Shown: positions 7,818-16,288, counted from the stretch's first letter. The stretch is 64,000 nt of DNA from CAYOZN01 sp964408455 (GCA_964408455.1 CAYOZN010000028.1:17131-81130), one strand, 5' to 3'. Notes: generated by a model not told the origin, from the sequence alone. Numbers and translations are program-made.

Positions 7818-8297
7818 GCAGTGCGATGTTGAGAAAACGTCAACTCACATGTGCCCGCGGATGCCACTGCTCTGTGAGCAGTGCGACGTGGAGAAAACGT
7901 CAACTTACATGTGCCCGCGGGTGCCACTGCTCTGTGAGCAGTGCGATATTGAGAAAACGTCAACTTACATGTGCCCGCGGGTGCCACTGCTCTGTGAGCA
8001 GTGCGATGTTGAGAAAACGTCNNNNNNNNNNNNNNNNNNNNNNNNNNNNNNNNNNNNNNNNNNNNNNNNNNNNNNNNNNNNNNNNNNNNNNNNNNNNNNN
8101 NNNNNNNNNNNNNNNNNNNNNTGAGCAGTGCGATGTTGAGAAAACGTCAACTCACATGTGCCCGCGGGTGCCACTGCTCTGTGAGCAGTGCGATGTTGAG
8201 AAAACGTCAACTCACATGTGCCCGCGGGTGCCACTGCTCTGTGAGCAGTGCGATGTTGAGAAAACGTCAACTCACATGTGCCCGCGGGTGCCACTGA
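7799..8297. repeat. 60-bp tandem repeat array interrupted by a scaffold gap
   Basis: Units start at 7801, 7861, 7921, 7981, then after the gap at about 8108 (partial), 8168 and 8228, with a final 10-bp fragment from 8288. Each is 60 bp and differs from the others at only a few positions. Each contains CACTGCTCTGTGAGCAGTG, an 8-bp inverted repeat with a TGT loop. All parts of the unit are conserved, so there are no spacers as in CRISPR. The period is a multiple of three, so several frames stay open; one plus frame encodes a 20-residue repeat with CEQC and MCPR. The array occupies the whole space between two convergent stop codons (7817 and 8313). Confidence 0.95.
8022..8121. other. assembly gap (100 N)
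   Basis: Exactly 100 N inside the tandem array, a scaffold-gap placeholder. The true number of 60-bp units is unknown. Confidence 1.
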
Positions 8298-8312
8298 TCA
8301 TCGGTGCAGGCA

Positions 8313-8948
8313 TCAAAGCCTCGGCCGCTTCACCTCACCCCGCTTGATATCCAGAATCACCCTCGGCAGCAGCTCCCGCTCCAGCCCCATCACCCGCTCA
8401 CCCAGTGTCTCCACCGTGTCACCCGGCTGCACCGGACACCGTGCCTGCGCGATGATCGGCCCGTGGTCATACTCATTATCAACCCAGTGCACCGTCGCCC
8501 CCGTCTCCGTCTCGCCCGCCGCCAGCACCGCCTCGTGCACGTGCCGCCCGTAGAATCCCTTGCCGCCATATTTCGGCAGCAGGGCGGGATGAATATTGAT
8601 CACTTTCCCGAGCCACGCCGGCGGCACCCGCCAGAAGCACAGCCAGCCCGCCTGCACGACGAGATCCACGGCATACACGTCCAGCGTGAGCGCGATCTCA
8701 TCGCTGAACCGCTGCACGTCAGCCTTATCCTTCACGCGAATCACATCGACCGGCAGCCCCGCCCGCTCCGCACGCGCCACGCCCTCCACCGTCGAACGCG
8801 ATGAGATCACAACGGCAATCTCCACGCCCGGCAGCCGCCCGTCCGCGATGCGGTCGATCAGATTCTGCAGACTGGTGCCGCCGCCCGAGATCATCACGGC
8901 GATCCGAAACCGCCCGCCGCCCTTTTCGCCGTCGCGTCGTTTACTCAT
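8313..8948 (-). CDS. purN: phosphoribosylglycinamide formyltransferase
   Basis: A 211-aa GART enzyme that transfers a formyl group from 10-formyl-THF to GAR in purine synthesis. RIAVMISGGGTSLQNLID is the phosphate-binding N-terminus. VINIHPALLPKYGG holds the catalytic Asn and His, and DNEYDHGPIIAQ holds the catalytic Asp. Length is normal. The start at MSKRRDGEKGG was chosen over an upstream frame that reads into spacer. No other pur genes are nearby. It converges on the tandem array. Confidence 0.93.
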   Translation of the reverse strand: MSKRRDGEKGGGRFRIAVMISGGGTSLQNLIDRIADGRLPGVEIAVVISSRSTVEGVARAERAGLPVDVIRVKDKADVQRFSDEIALTLDVYAVDLVVQAGWLCFWRVPPAWLGKVINIHPALLPKYGGKGFYGRHVHEAVLAAGETETGATVHWVDNEYDHGPIIAQARCPVQPGDTVETLGERVMGLERELLPRVILDIKRGEVKRPRL

Positions 8949-9034
8949 CTGCCTGCCCGGCCCGCCCATCGCCCCGCGCGAAGCATGCTTGCGCTTCGCT
9001 TCGACATGCCACCCGTCCGACACCGTGTCTCTCA

Positions 9035-9077
9035 GACCCTTAAACCCTCAATCCCTTCCTCCCTCAATCCCTTCCCC
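9035..9077. repeat. CCCTCAATCCCTT low-complexity repeat
   Basis: Degenerate copies of CCTCAATCCCTT lie between purN and the next hydrolase gene. The hydrolase stop codon (from 9048) falls inside the repeat, so its last residues (GEGIEGGRD) are repeat-derived. Related copies lie at 10030-10072 and, within ileS, at 15380-15416. Confidence 0.75.
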
Positions 9078-9995
9078 CATAACTCCATTCTTCTCCAGAA
9101 ACTCCCGTATATCCCGCTGATACCGCTCATCATTCCCATCGCCCGGAAAGTCGTTGTGCATGCACGCCAGCTCGATATACGTCGATCTCTTCGCCAGCTC
9201 GTGCAGCGTTCGCCCGTGTTCGACCGGCACGATGTCGTCATCCTTCCCATGGTGAATCAGGATCGGAATGTCCAGCGTCGGCAGCACGTCCTCCGTGCGA
9301 AACGAGCTGCGCACCAGAAAAGACGGGGCCAGGTACCGATTCGCAAAGCCCGCCAGGCTGGTAAACGTCGACCCCAGGATTAATACCCGCGGCTTGCGCC
9401 GTGCCGCCACCTGGGCCGCCACGCCGCCGCCCATCGAGCGCCCGTGGATCACGATCCGCGACCCATCCACCTCCGGTCGCTTCATCACTTCATCGAGAAA
9501 CCAGACCGCGTCCTCGACGATGGCCTCCTCGCTCGGCGTTCCGCCCTTCGACCGCCCGTAGCTGCGGTACTCCGGCAGCAGGATTGAGCAACCCATCGAG
9601 CGGTACATCTCGATCGCGTCGCCCTGCGAGTCGATGATCTCGGCATTACCGTGCAGATACAGCACCAGCGGGCTCGGCGTGCGGCGGCGCGCTGGGCCGC
9701 AGGGCACGTACCACGCGATCACATCGCCCGCCTCGTCGCCGATGTCTCGCCGCAGGACGATCGTCGAGTTGTCGTACTTCTCCCACTCCGATGGCTCCGG
9801 CGTCAGATAATCGGGAAAGATGATCCACCGCTGCCCAAAGAAGAGCAGCCCCAGCCAGGCGACATACAGAATGACGAGCGTACGCAGCAACCGCCGCACG
9901 CGCGACCGCGGCTTCTTTCCGGGCGACACTTGCGGCGCGTCGTCGCCATCCGCGCTCGTCGGAGTTTCAGGATTGTCGGGCTCGTTTATGGCCAT
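9048..9995 (-). CDS. membrane-anchored alpha/beta hydrolase
   Basis: A 315-aa protein with an acidic N-terminal tail, a basic stretch (KKPRSRVRRLLR) and one membrane segment (LVILYVAWLGLLFFG) at ~38-55, followed by an alpha/beta hydrolase domain. The markers are VLYLHGNAE, PEYRSYGRS, the nucleophile GRSMGGGV, the acid in HHGKDDDIVP and a late His in CMHNDFPG. It resembles the BEM46/YfhR-type hydrolases; the substrate is unknown. It is distantly similar in architecture to the hydrolase at 6888. Its C-terminal end is encoded by the CAATCCC repeat. Confidence 0.8.
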   Translation of the reverse strand: MAINEPDNPETPTSADGDDAPQVSPGKKPRSRVRRLLRTLVILYVAWLGLLFFGQRWIIFPDYLTPEPSEWEKYDNSTIVLRRDIGDEAGDVIAWYVPCGPARRRTPSPLVLYLHGNAEIIDSQGDAIEMYRSMGCSILLPEYRSYGRSKGGTPSEEAIVEDAVWFLDEVMKRPEVDGSRIVIHGRSMGGGVAAQVAARRKPRVLILGSTFTSLAGFANRYLAPSFLVRSSFRTEDVLPTLDIPILIHHGKDDDIVPVEHGRTLHELAKRSTYIELACMHNDFPGDGNDERYQRDIREFLEKNGVMGEGIEGGRD

Positions 9996-10029
9996 AGTCG
10001 CCGCAGCCTTTCGAGGTTGGACTTCCCGC

Positions 10030-10072
10030 CCCTCAATCTCTCAATCCCTTAATCCCTCAATCCCTCAACCCC
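10030..10072. repeat. CAATCCCT tandem repeat
   Basis: At least five degenerate copies of CTCAATCCC, between the hydrolase and methyltransferase genes. The methyltransferase stop codon (10057-10059) and final residues (GLRD) lie in it. Confidence 0.8.
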
Positions 10073-10881
10073 ACCACATACGCCGTCCACCCCGGCCCAT
10101 TCTCCGCCTTCATCGTCTTGCGATACACGCCATTCCCCTCCCCCTTGGCATCGCTGCCTTCCCAGTACACCTCGGTCGACTTGAATCCCGCCGCCAGCAT
10201 GGCATCGCGCACGCCGCCCAGCGTCCACAGCCGCCAGTCATAGCTGAACGCCTTTTGCATGCGCGTGCCGTCGGGGAATTCAAAGTGAATGTGGCACAGC
10301 GTGTGGTCGTCGATCGGATTATACACCGCCTGGTCCCACACGTAGGTGAAGCCCTCGCCGGCGATCTTGCGCTTCTCGGTCATCTCCTGCTGCGACTCCC
10401 AGCCGCCGTAGGCATCGACAATAAACAGGCCCTTCTTTTCCAGCGACTCGTATGCCGCGCGAAAGTAGCGCACCAGCTCCGCATGCGTCTTGAAGATGAA
10501 ATAGCTGAAGTTGTAGGCCCCGATGATGTGGACCTTCGGCTGCGTGACGTGCAGCACGTTCTTGTTCACCAGGTGCAGCCGCTTCTGCTGGTCCGGCCGC
10601 AGCTTGCCGCTGTTGTGCTTGATGCCCCAGTCCAGCGTCGGCTGGTCGAGATCGACGCCCCAGGCATGGTTGTCGCGCCCGCGCTTCACGAAGTCGCACG
10701 AGATGAGGTGCGTGCCGCAGAAGTCCTCTCGGAACTTCGTCGGCGCTTGCCCGTAGCGTTTCTTGTACGTGCGGATGCAGAATTCGACCTCGGCCTCCGG
10801 CGACTGGACGGCGAGTTGATACAGCACGAATTTGTCGGCAGACTTCGCGGTGAAGCGGTGCTTGAGTTTTTTCTTCGGCAT
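10057..10881 (-). CDS. class I SAM-dependent methyltransferase
   Basis: A 274-aa protein with a basic N-terminus (MPKKKLKHRF). The motif I region KFREDFCGTHLISCDF has Cys-Gly where most methyltransferases have a GxGxG loop. It is followed by AWGVDLDQPTLDWG (acidic end of strand 2) and KVHIIGAYNFSYFIFKTH (motif IV area). This is typical of an uncharacterised class I methyltransferase family; the substrate is unknown. The end of the protein (GLRD) derives from the CAATCCC repeat. The start was set at MPKKK because the upstream open frame is made of palindromic repeats. Confidence 0.75.
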   Translation of the reverse strand: MPKKKLKHRFTAKSADKFVLYQLAVQSPEAEVEFCIRTYKKRYGQAPTKFREDFCGTHLISCDFVKRGRDNHAWGVDLDQPTLDWGIKHNSGKLRPDQQKRLHLVNKNVLHVTQPKVHIIGAYNFSYFIFKTHAELVRYFRAAYESLEKKGLFIVDAYGGWESQQEMTEKRKIAGEGFTYVWDQAVYNPIDDHTLCHIHFEFPDGTRMQKAFSYDWRLWTLGGVRDAMLAAGFKSTEVYWEGSDAKGEGNGVYRKTMKAENGPGWTAYVVGLRD

Positions 10882-10930
10882 GCGGCGTATGATTCCTGCG
10901 GCGATGTTGTCGAATGTTCGTGGAAGTACG

Positions 10931-11066
10931 AACGTGTGGCACCGGCTACCAGCCGGTGCGCAAGCCTGTAATCTAACGCGTGTGGCACCGGCTATCAGCC
11001 GGTGCACGAGCTTGTAATCCAACGCGTGTGGCACCGGCTATCAGCCGGTGCACGAGTCGGTAATCT
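10931..11066. repeat. three tandem 44-46 bp repeats with a GCACCGGCT/AGCCGGTGC hairpin
   Basis: Copies lie at 10931-10974, 10975-11020 and 11021-11066. Each has GTGTGGCACCGGCT, a 3-nt loop, AGCCGGTGC, and a tail ending in TAATC. The perfect 9-bp inverted repeat would make strong RNA hairpins in the leader of the PP2C-like gene. A single relative lies at 22132-22157. Confidence 0.9.
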
Positions 11067-11097
11067 ACCGCGCTGGTCGCGGGATAGGAACTCGATC

Positions 11098-11727
11098 GTG
11101 CACGACGATATTGAGTCAATCTTCGCTAACGAGGGATACCACGGACCTTCGCAGGACCGCGTCGCCATCATCGAGTTGGACGATCGCATCGTCATCGCGC
11201 TGGCCGACGGAGCCGGCATTTCATCAGAGAAGGCGGCCGAGGCCGTGATCGAGTCAATACGGCGTCAGCCGACGTCTGCCTGGCGTGCCGCCGATGAAGA
11301 CACGATGTGCGCTTTGCTGCGTGGCGTGGATCTCGAGCTGAGTCGCATAGGCGGCGCTGAAACAACGGCCGTTGTTTGCATGGTGGGTCCGGATCGAATC
11401 ATCGGCGCCAGCGTCGGCGACTCTGGCGCGTGTCTAATCGACGCGCACGGTTGGCGCGAACTGACGGCGCTTCAGGTTCGAAAGCCGCTGCTGGGTTCGG
11501 GCACCGCCATCGTCACGCCATTCAATTGCCGCGCCTGGAAGGGGACACTCCTCGTCGCATCCGACGGTCTGCTCAAGTACGCGCCGGTCGAGAAGCTCTG
11601 TGCGGCAGCTTCGGACAACAGCCTTGCCGTTGCATCAAAATCGCTCATTGATGCCGCGCGCCTGCGGTCGGGTGGGCTACCTGACGACGTGAGCCTTGCG
11701 CTGTGCAGGAAAAAAGCGGTTCGTTAG
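11098..11727 (+). CDS. PP2C-like serine/threonine phosphatase
   Basis: A 209-aa compact PP2C-fold protein. Metal-binding motifs appear in order: SQDRVAIIEL, ALADGAGIS, ASVGDSGACL, LLVASDGLLKY and a final PDDVSL. Such enzymes remove phosphate from Ser/Thr of cytoplasmic proteins; the partner is unknown and no kinase gene adjoins. The GTG start follows ATAGGAACT. The gene follows three hairpin repeats, and its stop overlaps the convergent zinc-ribbon gene by 4 bp. Confidence 0.75.
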   Translation: MHDDIESIFANEGYHGPSQDRVAIIELDDRIVIALADGAGISSEKAAEAVIESIRRQPTSAWRAADEDTMCALLRGVDLELSRIGGAETTAVVCMVGPDRIIGASVGDSGACLIDAHGWRELTALQVRKPLLGSGTAIVTPFNCRAWKGTLLVASDGLLKYAPVEKLCAAASDNSLAVASKSLIDAARLRSGGLPDDVSLALCRKKAVR

Positions 11728-12500
11728 CGCGACGACCAGAAATACCAATCGCCAAGAATGTGGCGGAATTGTGCCTCCGGATGAAAGAGCTTCAAATCAC
11801 TGGGCTGGCGCGGGCACCAAGCGAAACCGAGCGCTCTTTGCTCGCCATAGTGCTCCTGATCTGTATAAAAGACAACGTAATCATTGTGGCGCACGACTGA
11901 CGTCCGGAATAGGCCAATGTAGTTGGTTCCGATTGGAAGCGGATCAGCCTGAAGCGTCCTTTCAAAGGCCGCGCGGCTGGCAAGGAACCGCACGTACAGG
12001 GGCCATTCGGTCGACGCGGCCGAAACGATACACAGAACGAGTAGCGTACTAAAGGCAAGTCGGGTTCGATGGAACGGCCGTCGTATGTGATACACCGGCG
12101 ACACATTGCGAAATCGTATCGTTGCTGCGGCCCGGAATGAGTAATCCACGAGCAGGTATCCAAGGAGCAACAGGAAAACAACGTTGCCAATCTGCGCAGT
12201 AAGCAGGGCGCGAATGCCGATGATCTCGCTGCATAAGTAAATTACCAAGGCACTGACTGGCAGCAGTAACGCCACATATATCCACCTTGGAGCATGCCGC
12301 CACTGTAGCAGCAGCGGCGATGTCGAGCGCGACCGAAATGTCTTTGCGTTATTAGGATCAAACGGATGATTGCACTCCGGGCAGCGCCAGTTTTGCAAAT
12401 CACGCAAATTGTACCCGCATTGCAGACACAGCGCGTCATTCGGCGGGCCGCGCAACTCGCAGCGCGTGCCCTCACTCGCAGAATCGGCGTACTGGCCCAT
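11724..12500 (-). CDS. zinc-ribbon membrane protein
   Basis: A 258-aa protein. A zinc ribbon at residues ~25-50 (CLQCGYNLRDLQN...CPEC) is followed by two or three membrane segments (WIYVALLLPVSALVIYLC, VVFLLLLGYLLVDY, LAFSTLLVLCIVSAA) and a soluble tail. It belongs to the same broad architecture as the cluster at 19171-23491. Function is unknown. Codon use is distinctly less GC-rich than in the flanking genes, which may point to a different history. It overlaps the PP2C-like gene tail to tail. Confidence 0.7.
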   Translation of the reverse strand: MGQYADSASEGTRCELRGPPNDALCLQCGYNLRDLQNWRCPECNHPFDPNNAKTFRSRSTSPLLLQWRHAPRWIYVALLLPVSALVIYLCSEIIGIRALLTAQIGNVVFLLLLGYLLVDYSFRAAATIRFRNVSPVYHIRRPFHRTRLAFSTLLVLCIVSAASTEWPLYVRFLASRAAFERTLQADPLPIGTNYIGLFRTSVVRHNDYVVFYTDQEHYGEQRALGFAWCPRQPSDLKLFHPEAQFRHILGDWYFWSSR

Positions 12501-12525
12501 GGCGTTCTCGGCTCTTGCGCAATCT

Positions 12526-15500
12526 TTATAGCGGTTTCACGTAAATCGCCGCCGCATGCCCCTCGATCTCCGCCGTCACATGCTCCGCCCCCGGGATCGC
12601 CTGGCTGAGAAGCGTCTGTGCCAGCGTCTCGCCCTGAATGGTCGTCGCGAACGCATTCACCACCCGCCCGATCGTCTCGTCGCCGACGATCGCCAGGTCA
12701 ATCCGCTGCTCATACCGCAGGTCCATCTTCTTTCGCACCTGCTGCACCTGGTTCACGAGGTCGCGGGCCAGCCCCTCGTCGATCAGTTCCGGCGTCAGGT
12801 GCGTGTCCAGCACCACGATGCCCTGTCCCGGCACGCGTTCCGCCGCCCAGCCCTCGCGGGCATGCAGCTCGACGAAGACCTCCTCGGCCGTCAGCTCCAC
12901 ATCCTGGTCATTCACGCGAAGCTGATAGGCCCCGTCCTGCTCGATCTTCCGCGCGATCTCGTCCGGATTCGGGTGCTTCGCCAGCGCCGCCTTGATCGTC
13001 GGCGCCAGCGGCCCGTGCTTTGGCCCGATGATCTGAAAATTCGGCTTCACTTCGTAATGCACATACTGGTCGATCTTCGCGCCGCTGACGTATTCGACGC
13101 GCTTCACGTTGAGTTCGTCGCGAATGATGTCTTCATAACGTCCGATGACATCCGCCTGCCGGTGGCACAGTTCGATCGTCGCCAGCGGCTGCCGGACGCG
13201 CAGCTTGGCCGCCGACCGCGCCGCCCGCCCGCTGGAGACAAGCTGCCGCACCAGTTCAATTTCGCGATTAAGCGGTTCATTCACTCGAGCCGCCACGGCA
13301 TCGCGCGCTGCCGCCGGTTGGCCGGTTGACGCCGGCATGATTGGATAGTCGCACAAATGCACGCTGATCGGCGCATCCGCGTCGTGCGCCCGCACCAGGT
13401 TCTGATACATCGACTCCGCGAAAAAGGGCGTGAACGGCGCAATCAGCTTCGACAGCGTCACCAGGCAGTGGTGCAGCGTGCTGTAGGCCGCCTGCTTGTC
13501 ACCATCCATCTCGCTCTTCCAGAACCGGTCACGACTGCGGCGCACATACCAGTTCGACAGTGCATCGACGAAGTCCGACAGCGACCGTGCGGCATTAAAA
13601 TTGTCGTACGCCTCCATACGATCGAACACGCGCACGCACGTGGCATCAAGCTCGCTCAGAATCCACCGGTCGAGATCGCCAAGCGAACCGCCGCCGCCCG
13701 CGACAACGCCCCCCCTTGGCAAGGAGCCGCCGCCCGCGACAACTCCCCCCCTTGGCAAGGGGGGGCCGGGGGGGGTTGAATTCGCCGTCGGCGTCCACTT
13801 GTCGATATTCGCATAGATGACGAAAAAGCTGTAGCAGTTGTACAGCCTAATCAGAAACTCCCGCTGCCCTTCGGCAATCGCCGACTCCTGAAACCGAATG
13901 CTCGTCCACGGCGTCTGCCCGCTGAAGAACAGCCACCGCATCGCATCCGCCCCTTCGTGGTCGAAGATGTACGAGGGCTCCTTGTAGTTCTTCTTGCTCT
14001 TCGACATCTTCAGCCCGTCCTCGCCCAATAGCAGGCCGAGCACGATGCAGGTGTGGAAGGGGTGCGGATAATCTGGCGATTTCGTGATCTCGTGATTCGG
14101 TGATTTGCGCGCGACGCCGTTCGGCCCGAACAGCATGACGCTGATTGCCGTCAATGAATAAAACCACCCGCGCGTCTGGTCGAGTGCCTCAGAGATAAAA
14201 TCGGCCGGGAACTGCGCCGCGAACATCTCGCGCCCCGCGTGCGGAAAACCCCATTGTGCAAATGGCATCGCGCCCGAGTCATACCAGCAGTCAATCACTT
14301 CCGGCACGCGCTGCATTCGCCCGCCATTGCATTTCGCACAGTCATAAGTCAGCGCATCAATGTACGGCTTGTGCACCTTCAAATGATCGCTCAAGTCCGG
14401 TGTCGCGCGCTTGGCATTTTCCCACACCTCCAGCCCCGCGATGCCCGGCTTGCCGACGACCCACTCGTACGAGTCATTCGCCTCCATCTGTCCGCACGCA
14501 GTACACTGCCAGATCGGCAGCGGCGTGCCCCAGTAGCGCTCGCGCGACAGCGACCAGTCGACATTGCTCTCCAGAAACTTCCCAAATCGCCCGCCCTTGA
14601 TGTGATCGGGCAGCCAGTCGATCTGCCCATTGTTCTCGAGCATGTCCTGCTTGAACTGCGTCGTGCGAATGAACCAGCTCTTCCGCGGATATTGAATCAG
14701 CGGGTCCTCCTCCGCCCGCCAGCAGAACGGGTAATCGTGTCGATATTGCTCCTGATGCAACAGCAGCCCGCGCTCCTTCAGATCGCGGATGATGTCCTTG
14801 TCGCAGTCCTTGACCCAGCGCCCCTCATAGGGCGGCGCATCCGACGTGAACTTCCCATTTGGCGCGACGGCGCACAGCAGCGGGACACTCTCCGGCGACT
14901 TAAAATCCTTCCGCACCTGTTGCAGCAGCTCGTAGTCCACCTCACCGAACGCCGGCGCCTCGTGAACCAGCCCAGTACCGCTGTCGAGTGTCACGAAGTC
15001 GGCATGCAGCACGCGCCAGCACGCAAACTCGCTCCCGCCCGCCGCCAGCTCCGCCTTGTAATCCCCCAGCGGAATGCCCGCCTCCGCGTGCGGCACCAGA
15101 TCGCGCGCCGGCCGCTTGCGATAGAAATCAAACGGCGGCCGATAGCTCAGCCCCACCAGTGCCGCCCCCTTGACCGTCCGTTCCACCTTCCAACTCTTCG
15201 CCTTCGCCTTTTTCGAAATTTGCTCCACCAGCGCCGCCGCGAAAATCAGCCGCTCGCCCGTCTCTTCGTCATGCACAATGGCATAATCAAAATCGCGATG
15301 CACCGCCGCAAACGTGTTACTCGGCAGCGTCCACGGCGTCGTCGTCCAAACGAGTAGACTTACATTCTTCGCATCCGCCTCCTCAATCCCCAAATCCCTC
15401 AATCCCTTAATCCCTGTTTCCACGATTGGAAACCGCACATACACACTGGGATCATCCACCTCGCGATAGCCCTGCCCCACCTCGCCCGCCGACAGTGCCG

Positions 15501-16059
15501 TCCCCCCCTGCGCCCACCACCACACGATCTTGTGCCCCTGATACAGCAGCCCCGCATCGAAGAGTTGCTTCAGGCTCCACCACACGCTCTCGATGTAGCT
15601 CTTGTGATAGGTGACGTACGCCTCCTCGAGGTTCACCCAGAAGCCCAGTCGCCGCGTCAGCTCCTCCCACTGCTTCGTGTAGCGGAACACGCTCTCCAGG
15701 CACTTGCGGTTGAACGGCTCCACCCCATACGCCTCGATCTCCTCCTTCGAGTGGATGCCAAGCTCCTTGCACACCTCCACTTCGACCGGCAGCCCGTGCG
15801 TGTCCCAGCCGCCTTTGCGCAGGCAGTAATGACCGGTCATCGTCTTGTATCGTGGAAACAGGTCTTTGATCGCACGCGTCAGGCAGTGCCCCGGATGTGG
15901 CAGCCCGTTCGCGGTCGGCGGTCCTTCGAAAAAGACAAACGGCGTGGCCCCGCGCCGCTGTTCGAGGGATTTCTCATAGACCTTGTTTTCATCCCAGAAG
16001 CGAAGGACATCCTTTTCCATCGCGGGGAAATCGAAGTTGGAAGGGAGAGGTTTGAACAT
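12526..16059 (-). CDS. ileS: isoleucyl-tRNA synthetase with in-frame repeat insertions
   Basis: An 1177-aa class Ia enzyme charging tRNA-Ile. Hallmarks are the HPGH signature near residue 50, GGWDTHGLPVE, the editing-domain VWTTTPWTLPSN, the KMSKS loop (LKMSKSKKNY), and a long C-terminal anticodon-binding region without an evident zinc finger, suggesting the type 2 (eukaryote-like) form. It is longer than the usual ~1040 residues. Three stretches look foreign: GIKGLRDLGIEEADA (CAATCCC repeat), ARKSPNHEITKSPDYP (GTGATTTCG repeat), and two PLPRGGVVAGGG units (palindromic C/G repeat). All keep the frame. The start at MFKPLPSNFDF matches the family. Confidence 0.95.
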   Translation of the reverse strand: MFKPLPSNFDFPAMEKDVLRFWDENKVYEKSLEQRRGATPFVFFEGPPTANGLPHPGHCLTRAIKDLFPRYKTMTGHYCLRKGGWDTHGLPVEVEVCKELGIHSKEEIEAYGVEPFNRKCLESVFRYTKQWEELTRRLGFWVNLEEAYVTYHKSYIESVWWSLKQLFDAGLLYQGHKIVWWWAQGGTALSAGEVGQGYREVDDPSVYVRFPIVETGIKGLRDLGIEEADAKNVSLLVWTTTPWTLPSNTFAAVHRDFDYAIVHDEETGERLIFAAALVEQISKKAKAKSWKVERTVKGAALVGLSYRPPFDFYRKRPARDLVPHAEAGIPLGDYKAELAAGGSEFACWRVLHADFVTLDSGTGLVHEAPAFGEVDYELLQQVRKDFKSPESVPLLCAVAPNGKFTSDAPPYEGRWVKDCDKDIIRDLKERGLLLHQEQYRHDYPFCWRAEEDPLIQYPRKSWFIRTTQFKQDMLENNGQIDWLPDHIKGGRFGKFLESNVDWSLSRERYWGTPLPIWQCTACGQMEANDSYEWVVGKPGIAGLEVWENAKRATPDLSDHLKVHKPYIDALTYDCAKCNGGRMQRVPEVIDCWYDSGAMPFAQWGFPHAGREMFAAQFPADFISEALDQTRGWFYSLTAISVMLFGPNGVARKSPNHEITKSPDYPHPFHTCIVLGLLLGEDGLKMSKSKKNYKEPSYIFDHEGADAMRWLFFSGQTPWTSIRFQESAIAEGQREFLIRLYNCYSFFVIYANIDKWTPTANSTPPGPPLPRGGVVAGGGSLPRGGVVAGGGGSLGDLDRWILSELDATCVRVFDRMEAYDNFNAARSLSDFVDALSNWYVRRSRDRFWKSEMDGDKQAAYSTLHHCLVTLSKLIAPFTPFFAESMYQNLVRAHDADAPISVHLCDYPIMPASTGQPAAARDAVAARVNEPLNREIELVRQLVSSGRAARSAAKLRVRQPLATIELCHRQADVIGRYEDIIRDELNVKRVEYVSGAKIDQYVHYEVKPNFQIIGPKHGPLAPTIKAALAKHPNPDEIARKIEQDGAYQLRVNDQDVELTAEEVFVELHAREGWAAERVPGQGIVVLDTHLTPELIDEGLARDLVNQVQQVRKKMDLRYEQRIDLAIVGDETIGRVVNAFATTIQGETLAQTLLSQAIPGAEHVTAEIEGHAAAIYVKPL
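13704..13780. repeat. palindromic C/G repeat pair inside ileS
   Basis: GACAACGCCCCCCCTTGGCA is followed ~37 bp later by GACAACTCCCCCCCTTGGCA and a G-rich right arm ending in GGGGTTGAA. Between them lies an 8-bp GCCGCCCG filler. The frame is maintained and translates as two PLPRGGVVAGGG units. They fall just before LDRWILSEL, a surface junction between the catalytic and anticodon-binding parts. Confidence 0.9.
14068..14106. repeat. GATTTCGTGATCTCGTGATTCGG repeat unit inside ileS
   Basis: Three or four degenerate copies of GTGATTTCG/TGATTCGG are read in frame as ARKSPNHEITKSPDYP. In other IleRS proteins the flanking sequences MLFG and CIVLGL are close together, so this looks like an insertion shortly before the KMSKS loop. 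Confidence 0.8.
15380..15416. repeat. CAATCCCT repeat inside ileS
   Basis: Copies of CTCAATCCC and AAATCCCTC are read in frame as GIKGLRDLGIEEADA, just upstream of the editing-domain motif VWTTTPWTLPSN. The same unit fills the intergenic spaces at 9035-9077 and 10030-10072. Confidence 0.85.
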
Positions 16060-16109
16060 AGGAGAGATTTTTATGCGTTCATTAGTCGTAAGCATTGAGA
16101 GTACGAGAA

Positions 16110-16265
16110 AGATGAGGAGTTGGAATATGAAGAAGATGACGAGCGGGATGACGATCAGGAGTATGACTCACCGGCCGGAACTTCCAACTCATACGCTTCC
16201 TCCTGCTCTTAATCATCTTCCTGATCATCATCTTCATCTTAATCCTGCTCGCCGCCGCCTCTCAT
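16110..16265. repeat. low-complexity purine/pyrimidine tract
   Basis: Between ileS and the GNAT gene, a purine-rich half (GATGAGGAG, GAAGAAGATGACGAG) is followed by a pyrimidine-rich half (CTTCCTCCTGCTCTT, ATCATCATCTTCATC), giving an imperfect inverted arrangement. A hydrophobic peptide is readable on the plus strand but has no start codon. No gene is supported here. Confidence 0.55.
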
Positions 16266-16288
16266 TTTGCTTCACCGCCGACAGCCAG

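Noticed and set aside
7801..8021. Protein with 20-residue CEQC-containing repeats
   Set aside because: The frame stays open only because the period is a multiple of three; no start site or flanking domain supports it, and other frames are equally open.
7799..8297. CRISPR array
   Set aside because: The repeat is regular and contains an inverted repeat, but all 60 bases of each unit are conserved, so there are no variable spacers, and no cas genes are nearby.
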